64,000 bases of DNA from Faecalicatena_A orotica (lineage in GTDB: Bacteria > Bacillota > Clostridia > Lachnospirales > Lachnospiraceae): the NCBI RefSeq assembly GCF_040545875.1, contig NZ_JBEPMR010000009.1, one strand, 5' to 3'. Numbering within the stretch: position 1 is the first letter of the stretch; every line of letters begins with the position of its first letter. Shown here piece after piece: positions 61,740 to 64,000 of this stretch. The translations under genes and the position numbers were made by a program. The notes beneath the pieces are model-generated. The model ran no database searches, had not been told where the DNA came from, and saw only the letters and a program-made list of their open reading frames with translations.

Positions 61740-63506
61740 ATGAGTACTGGCATAATTAAAAAAGTTGCAGGACCTCTCGTTATTGCAGAGGGAATGCGCG
61801 ACGCGAACATGTTTGACGTAGTTCGTGTAAGTAATCAAAGACTGATTGGCGAAATCATAGAGATACATGGCGACGAGGCTTCTATACAGGTATATGAGGA
61901 GACATCAGGACTTGGACCGGGAGAACCGGTTGAGTCAATGAACGTTCCTATGTCTGTAGAATTGGGGCCTGGCCTGATTTCAAGTATCTATGACGGTATC
62001 CAGAGACCGCTGGATGATATCATGAAGATTTCCGGCAACAATCTGAAACGTGGAGTTGAGGTCCCGTCTCTGAAAAGGGACCTGAAGTGGGAATTTGTTC
62101 CGGTAAAAGCAGTCGGGGACGAAGTAGAGGCCGGAGACGTTATCGGTACGGTTCAGGAAACGATCGTTGTACAGCAGAAGATCATGGTGCCTTATGGTAT
62201 CAAAGGAACGATTAAAGAGATTAAATCAGGAGAGTTTACGGTTGAAGAGACAGTAGCGGTAGTGGAGACTACTGAAGGGGATAAGGAACTTACCCTGATG
62301 CAGAAATGGCCGGTTCGTAAGGGCCGTCCGTATACAAAGAAACTGCCGCCGGAGATGCCGCTTGTAACCGGGCAGCGTGTTATTGATACGTTCTTCCCAA
62401 TCGCAAAAGGCGGTGTGGCAGCAGTTCCGGGACCTTTCGGAAGCGGTAAGACTGTAATCCAGCACCAGCTTGCAAAATGGGCGGAGGCAGATATCGTTGT
62501 TTATATCGGATGCGGTGAGCGTGGAAACGAGATGACGGACGTTCTGAACGAGTTCCCGGAACTGAAGGATCCGAAGACAGGACAGTCACTGATGGAGAGG
62601 ACGGTTTTGATTGCCAATACCTCTGACATGCCTGTTGCAGCCCGTGAAGCATCTATTTATACAGGAATTACCATTGCGGAGTATTTCCGTGACATGGGAT
62701 TCTCCGTGGCCCTGATGGCCGATTCAACATCACGCTGGGCAGAGGCACTCCGTGAGATGTCTGGACGTCTGGAAGAGATGCCCGGTGAGGAAGGTTACCC
62801 TGCTTATCTGGGAAGCCGCCTTGCACAGTTCTATGAGAGGGCCGGCCATGTCATCTGTCTTGGAAAAGACGGAAGAGAGGGCGCGCTTTCAGCGATCGGA
62901 GCCGTGTCTCCTCCGGGTGGTGATATTTCTGAGCCGGTATCTCAGGCGACACTTCGTATCGTAAAGGTGTTCTGGGGACTGGATTCCGCACTTGCATATA
63001 AGAGACATTTCCCGGCAATCAACTGGCTGAACAGCTATTCTCTGTATCTGGATGATATGGAAAAATGGTTCAACGCGCAGGTTGCCCCTGACTGGATGGA
63101 AAACCGCCAGAAGATGATGTCACTTCTGCAGGAAGAGGCAGAATTGGAAGAAATCGTTAAGATGGTTGGTATGGACGCCCTGTCTCCGACCGACCGTTTG
63201 AAAATGGAAGCTGCACGCTCTATCCGTGAGGACTTCCTGCACCAGAACTCCTTCCATGAGGTGGATACCTATACCTCACTGAAGAAGCAGCATATGATGA
63301 TGAAACTGGTAATGGCATTCTATGAGAAGGCGGTGGCGGCGCTCGCAGAAGGCGCACCGCTCCAGAAGCTGATTAACATGCCGGTCCGCGAGCAGATCGG
63401 ACGTTTCAAGTATACACTGGAGGATGATCTGGATAAGGTATACGAGGAAGTTAAGAAAGAACTGCATGTAGAGATTGCCAATTCATTAGGGAAGGAGGAC
63501 TTCTAA
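61740..63506 (+). CDS. ntpA: V-type ATPase catalytic subunit A
   Basis: A 588-residue catalytic subunit. Walker A is GPFGSGKTVIQHQ, followed by YIGCGERGNEMTDVLNEFPE; the A-subunit non-homologous region lies at residues 115-190. PSTRWAEALREMSGRLEEMP-like sequence and the C-terminal TDRLKMEAARSIREDFLHQN are typical. GGAGG lies 12 bases before the ATG. Followed directly by subunit B. Confidence 0.95.
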   Translation: MSTGIIKKVAGPLVIAEGMRDANMFDVVRVSNQRLIGEIIEIHGDEASIQVYEETSGLGPGEPVESMNVPMSVELGPGLISSIYDGIQRPLDDIMKISGNNLKRGVEVPSLKRDLKWEFVPVKAVGDEVEAGDVIGTVQETIVVQQKIMVPYGIKGTIKEIKSGEFTVEETVAVVETTEGDKELTLMQKWPVRKGRPYTKKLPPEMPLVTGQRVIDTFFPIAKGGVAAVPGPFGSGKTVIQHQLAKWAEADIVVYIGCGERGNEMTDVLNEFPELKDPKTGQSLMERTVLIANTSDMPVAAREASIYTGITIAEYFRDMGFSVALMADSTSRWAEALREMSGRLEEMPGEEGYPAYLGSRLAQFYERAGHVICLGKDGREGALSAIGAVSPPGGDISEPVSQATLRIVKVFWGLDSALAYKRHFPAINWLNSYSLYLDDMEKWFNAQVAPDWMENRQKMMSLLQEEAELEEIVKMVGMDALSPTDRLKMEAARSIREDFLHQNSFHEVDTYTSLKKQHMMMKLVMAFYEKAVAALAEGAPLQKLINMPVREQIGRFKYTLEDDLDKVYEEVKKELHVEIANSLGKEDF

Positions 63507-64000
63507 ATGCCAAAAGAGTATAGAACTATACAGGAAGTAGCCGGCCCTCTGATGTTGGTGCGCGGCGTAGAGAATGTCTCCTATGATGAATTGGGAGAAA
63601 TAGAACTTGCAAGCGGCGAGACCCGCCGGTGCAAAGTACTGGAGATCAACGGAAGTGACGCTCTGGTACAGTTGTTTGAAAGTGCAACAGGTATCAACCT
63701 GTCAAATAGTAAGGTACGTTTCCTTGGACGGAGCATGGAGCTCGGTGTATCGGAAGATATGCTTGGACGTGTATTCGACGGTCTGGGACGTCCGATTGAT
63801 GAAGGCCCGGAGATTCTTCCGGATGCCCGTATGGATATCAACGGCCTGCCTATGAATCCTGCGGCAAGAAGCTACCCTGAGGAGTTTATCCAGACAGGTG
63901 TATCCGCTATCGATGGTCTGAATACGCTTGTACGTGGACAGAAACTGCCTATTTTCTCGGCTTCAGGTCTTCCACATGCCCAGCTTGCGGCACAGATTGC
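63507..64000 (+). CDS. ntpB: V-type ATPase subunit B, 5' part (3' end outside window)
   Basis: The first 164 residues of the non-catalytic B subunit: EYRTIQEVAGPLMLVRGVEN, FLGRSMELGVSEDMLGRVFDG and PARSYPEEFIQTGVSAIDGL-like sequence, ending in GLPHAQLAAQI at the window edge. ATG at 63507 immediately follows the ntpA stop, with AAGGAGG inside ntpA. The downstream subunit D gene should lie beyond the window. Confidence 0.94.
   Translation, partial: MPKEYRTIQEVAGPLMLVRGVENVSYDELGEIELASGETRRCKVLEINGSDALVQLFESATGINLSNSKVRFLGRSMELGVSEDMLGRVFDGLGRPIDEGPEILPDARMDINGLPMNPAARSYPEEFIQTGVSAIDGLNTLVRGQKLPIFSASGLPHAQLAAQI

Overview
The window looks like a chromosomal segment of an anaerobic Gram-positive clostridial bacterium, most likely a Lachnospiraceae member (inference). 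Supporting signs are strong AGGAGG ribosome-binding sites, lipoboxes on the solute-binding proteins, a YesM/YesN two-component pair, a VanW-family protein, a long SRP RNA with an Alu-type domain, and both an F-type and a V-type ATPase. No tRNA, rRNA, CRISPR array, prophage or complete insertion sequence was seen.

Layout. 1-5300: the distal half of an F1Fo ATP synthase operon (atpF partial, atpH, A, G, D, C), interrupted and ended by copies of one palindromic repeat. 5409-11122: a degenerate GGDEF/EAL protein with an Sfp-type phosphopantetheinyl transferase, a VanY-like carboxypeptidase, an acidic HTH protein and a dGTPase. 11146-14359 (minus): YesN/YesM, divergent from an eight-gene plus-strand unit, 14580-24537, with a CUT1 sugar ABC importer lacking its ATPase, a GHL6-like glycosidase, an M17 aminopeptidase, CutC and a large transglutaminase-like protein.

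24540-31260 is a rearranged accessory region: a PD-(D/E)XK (Rpn-type) transposase gene, a chimeric gene remnant marking an old tandem duplication, a GNAT gene, a broken MATE exporter gene, an AI-2E family permease, a MerR regulator with a typical 19-bp-spacer promoter, and an MFS exporter. 31347-43019 is mostly housekeeping: two unknown minus-strand genes, a lipoprotein, tadA, SRP RNA, a radical SAM gene bracketed by 61-bp inverted repeats, nth, a 34-residue membrane peptide, vanW-like, an AIR-synthase-like gene, an Lrp regulator with an aminotransferase, trmL and a GntR regulator.

43417-56426 is one long catabolic unit: aldo/keto reductase, two complete TRAP transporters with a HIT protein between them, a D-2-hydroxyacid dehydrogenase, an HpaI-type aldolase, a two-subunit transketolase, an L-arabinose isomerase-type protein and a ketose 3-epimerase. 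It contains no sugar kinase, so the route may be non-phosphorylative or use kinases elsewhere. 56730-64000 is a V-type ATPase operon (G/H, I, K, E, C, F, A, B partial) whose proteolipid carries the sodium-site residues known from Enterococcus hirae NtpK.

The most unusual signals are non-coding. Three unrelated families of REP-like palindromes sit in gene spacers. A chimeric junction records a tandem duplication whose two copies now hold different cargo genes. A 42-bp promoter-like element occurs twice, and one copy precedes a candidate structured small RNA.
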